Source: Shimia isoporae
GTDB taxonomy: Bacteria > Pseudomonadota > Alphaproteobacteria > Rhodobacterales > Rhodobacteraceae
DNA length: 64,000 nucleotides
Reading direction: 5' to 3'
NCBI RefSeq assembly: GCF_004346865.1
Contig: NZ_SMGR01000003.1
Location: forward strand, 372,001 to 436,000
Shown here: piece by piece, positions 62,932 to 64,000 of the stretch
How the letters are laid out: every line of letters starts with the position of its first letter
Position numbering within the stretch: the first letter of the stretch is position 1
Notes under the pieces: model-generated
Databases searched by the model: none
Told to the model about the DNA's origin: nothing
Seen by the model: only the letters and a program-made list of their open reading frames with translations
Translations under genes and position numbers: made by a program

Positions 62932-63726
62932 ATGTTTGATGATTTTCTGGTGCGCGCGATTTTCGCAGGTATCGGCGTCGCTCTTGCAGCGGCACCGTTG
63001 GGATGCTTCGTCGTCTGGCGTCGCATGGCCTACTTCGGTGATGCAACCGCACACGCCGCAATCCTTGGCGTGGCTTTCTCGCTGGCCTTTGGGCTATCGA
63101 TTTTCATCGGCACGCTCACGGTTGCTCTGGCTATGGCGCTCACCGTCACAACGCTTGCCGGTCGGGGATATGCGATGGACACATTGCTTGGTGTGCTGGC
63201 GCATAGTGCGTTAGCCTTTGGCCTGGTTGCAGTGTCGCTTCAGCAAGGAATTCGCATTGACCCGATGTCGTACCTGTTCGGGGACATCCTCGCCGTGTCA
63301 AAGAGCGACCTTGTCGTAATCTGGCTGGGAGCAATCGGTGTGGTTGCCTTGATGATCTGGCGATGGCAGGGCCTTTTGACGTCTACGCTCAATCCGGATC
63401 TTGCCTATGCCAGCGGCATTGATCCCAAACGCGAGCAACTTGTCCTGACGATCGGACTTGCCGTGGTTGTGGCTGTGGCAATCAAGGTCGTTGGCGCCTT
63501 ACTTATTGGGGCTTTGATTGTGATCCCGGCGGCGGCGACGCGGGCGGTGACACGATCGCCGGAAGCAATGGCAGCCAGTGCGGCACTGGTTGGTGCGGCG
63601 TCGGCCTGCGGAGGCTTGTGGCTCAGCTACACAATGGACACACCCGCGGGCCCATCCATCGTTTGCGTGGCAGCCATGTTCTTCGCCGCAACCAATCTTG
63701 TGGCGAGAATCGGGTTAACACGCTGA
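62932..63726 (+). CDS. znuB: Zinc ABC transporter permease
   Basis: 264 residues from the ATG at 62932, one base after the znuC stop. ABC-3 family permease with eight or so helices, starting FDDFLVRAIFAGIGVALAAAPLGCFVVWRRMAYFGDATAHAAILGVA, where FGDATAH is the family's metal-channel histidine motif, and the coupling region KVVGALLIGALIVIPAAATRAVTRSPEAM. Forms the membrane channel of ZnuABC. Last gene of zur-znuC-znuB. Convergent with the serine hydrolase; no stem-T terminator is visible in the 100-base gap, which instead holds the 44-bp repeat. Confidence 0.94.
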   Translation: MFDDFLVRAIFAGIGVALAAAPLGCFVVWRRMAYFGDATAHAAILGVAFSLAFGLSIFIGTLTVALAMALTVTTLAGRGYAMDTLLGVLAHSALAFGLVAVSLQQGIRIDPMSYLFGDILAVSKSDLVVIWLGAIGVVALMIWRWQGLLTSTLNPDLAYASGIDPKREQLVLTIGLAVVVAVAIKVVGALLIGALIVIPAAATRAVTRSPEAMAASAALVGAASACGGLWLSYTMDTPAGPSIVCVAAMFFAATNLVARIGLTR

Positions 63727-63743
63727 AATCCGGCCGAATTCCC

Positions 63744-63787
63744 TGTCAGTAAAACATCTGCAAAACGTCGGTATCGCATCGGTGTTC
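63744..63787 (+). repeat. 44-bp element of four 11-bp units, copy B
   Basis: Plus-strand units: TGTCAGTAAAA; CATCTGCAAAA; CGTCGGTATCG; CATCGGTGTTC, with the Y-R/G-TC cores at 63744, 63755, 63766 and 63777. By eye 34 of 44 positions equal copy A (27836-27879, minus strand), including an uninterrupted 18-base stretch (63757-63774). It lies between convergent znuB and the serine hydrolase gene. Confidence 0.75.
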
Positions 63788-63826
63788 CTTTGCGCGATTC
63801 CGGCACTTAAGACAGCGTGCGTTGCA

Positions 63827-64000
63827 TCAACCGGTCAATGCAGCGTGCACAACTGCTTTGATTTGTGGTCGGGTTGGGTAAAAGCTCGAAGGCGCCAATT
63901 GGGTGAAAAACACCACCGACATATTTTCCACGGGATCGACCCAGAAAAATGTCGAAGCCATTCCGCCCCAACTGAAGTCACCGACGTTGCCAGCCACTCG
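63827..64000 (-). CDS. Serine hydrolase (beta-lactamase/esterase family), C-terminal fragment
   Basis: Only the last 57 codons are in the window; the rest lies beyond base 64000. The translation has GDFSWGGMASTFFWVDP and MSVVFFTQL near its end, the typical C-terminal strand pair of class C beta-lactamase-like serine hydrolases (EstB/penicillin-binding-like). The catalytic SxxK and YxN motifs are outside. Stop codon TGA at 63827-63829. Confidence 0.75.
   Translation of the reverse strand, partial: RVAGNVGDFSWGGMASTFFWVDPVENMSVVFFTQLAPSSFYPTRPQIKAVVHAALTG

Overview
The window is one contiguous stretch of an alphaproteobacterial chromosome, most likely from the Roseobacter group (Rhodobacteraceae). 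This rests on family content and gene order: a CcrM-type GANTC methylase beside rnhB, a CenR-like response regulator, the run DUF3576 lipoprotein / leuS / lptE / holA, Rhodobacteraceae-type porins, DUF2125 and DUF4170 proteins, and a Fur-family Zur fused into a znuCB operon. I see no insertion sequence, prophage, tRNA, rRNA or CRISPR array. Species is not assigned.

Layout. 1-9.8 kb: mostly minus-strand housekeeping genes (ftsK, an aminotransferase, an amidase, ubiquinone-type hydroxylase, a CnoX-like thioredoxin / LON-like / Trm112-like operon, exonuclease III). 9.8-10.2 kb: two tandem candidate small RNA genes with anti-Shine-Dalgarno cores and terminators. 10.2-13.8 kb: a CenR-like regulator, GTP cyclohydrolase II with a degenerate RibB-like half, an L,D-transpeptidase and a YggS protein. 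13.9-17.3 kb: three tandem porin paralogues, each with its own terminator. 17.6-24.9 kb: DUF3576, leuS, lptE and holA, with a glycosyltransferase inserted. 24.9-33.2 kb: flavoprotein, MscS channel, HNH protein, enoyl-CoA hydratase/SDR pair, DUF2125, PmbA and a CysQ-like phosphatase. 33.3-35.8 kb: DUF4170, waaA and lpxK (Kdo-lipid A assembly). 35.8-42.7 kb: DsbA, DciA-like DUF721, mutY, alkB, a membrane adenylate cyclase, ccrM and rnhB.

43.4-53.4 kb is the more accessory part. It holds a three-gene module (secreted peptide, membrane-anchored winged-helix protein, DUF427-adenylate cyclase fusion), a LacI regulator, and a five-gene minus-strand glycan operon (two GT2-like transferases, a GT32-like transferase carrying a transposase-like helix-turn-helix tail, a sulfotransferase and an alpha/beta-hydrolase). 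53.4-60 kb is a catabolic cluster (RidA, creatininase-like, cytosine-deaminase-like, FAD oxidase, TauD dioxygenase, Tat-exported oligopeptide-type binding protein without permeases). 60.5-63.7 kb is the zinc uptake locus znuA / zur-znuC-znuB with a palindromic Zur-box candidate. The window ends inside a serine hydrolase gene.

The most novel signals are: (i) a 44-bp element of four 11-bp units found in two separate convergent intergenic gaps (27.8 and 63.7 kb); (ii) the tandem small RNA pair; (iii) the IS3-OrfA-like domain at the C-terminus of a glycosyltransferase; and (iv) the DUF427-cyclase fusion next to a membrane-bound OmpR-type DNA-binding domain.
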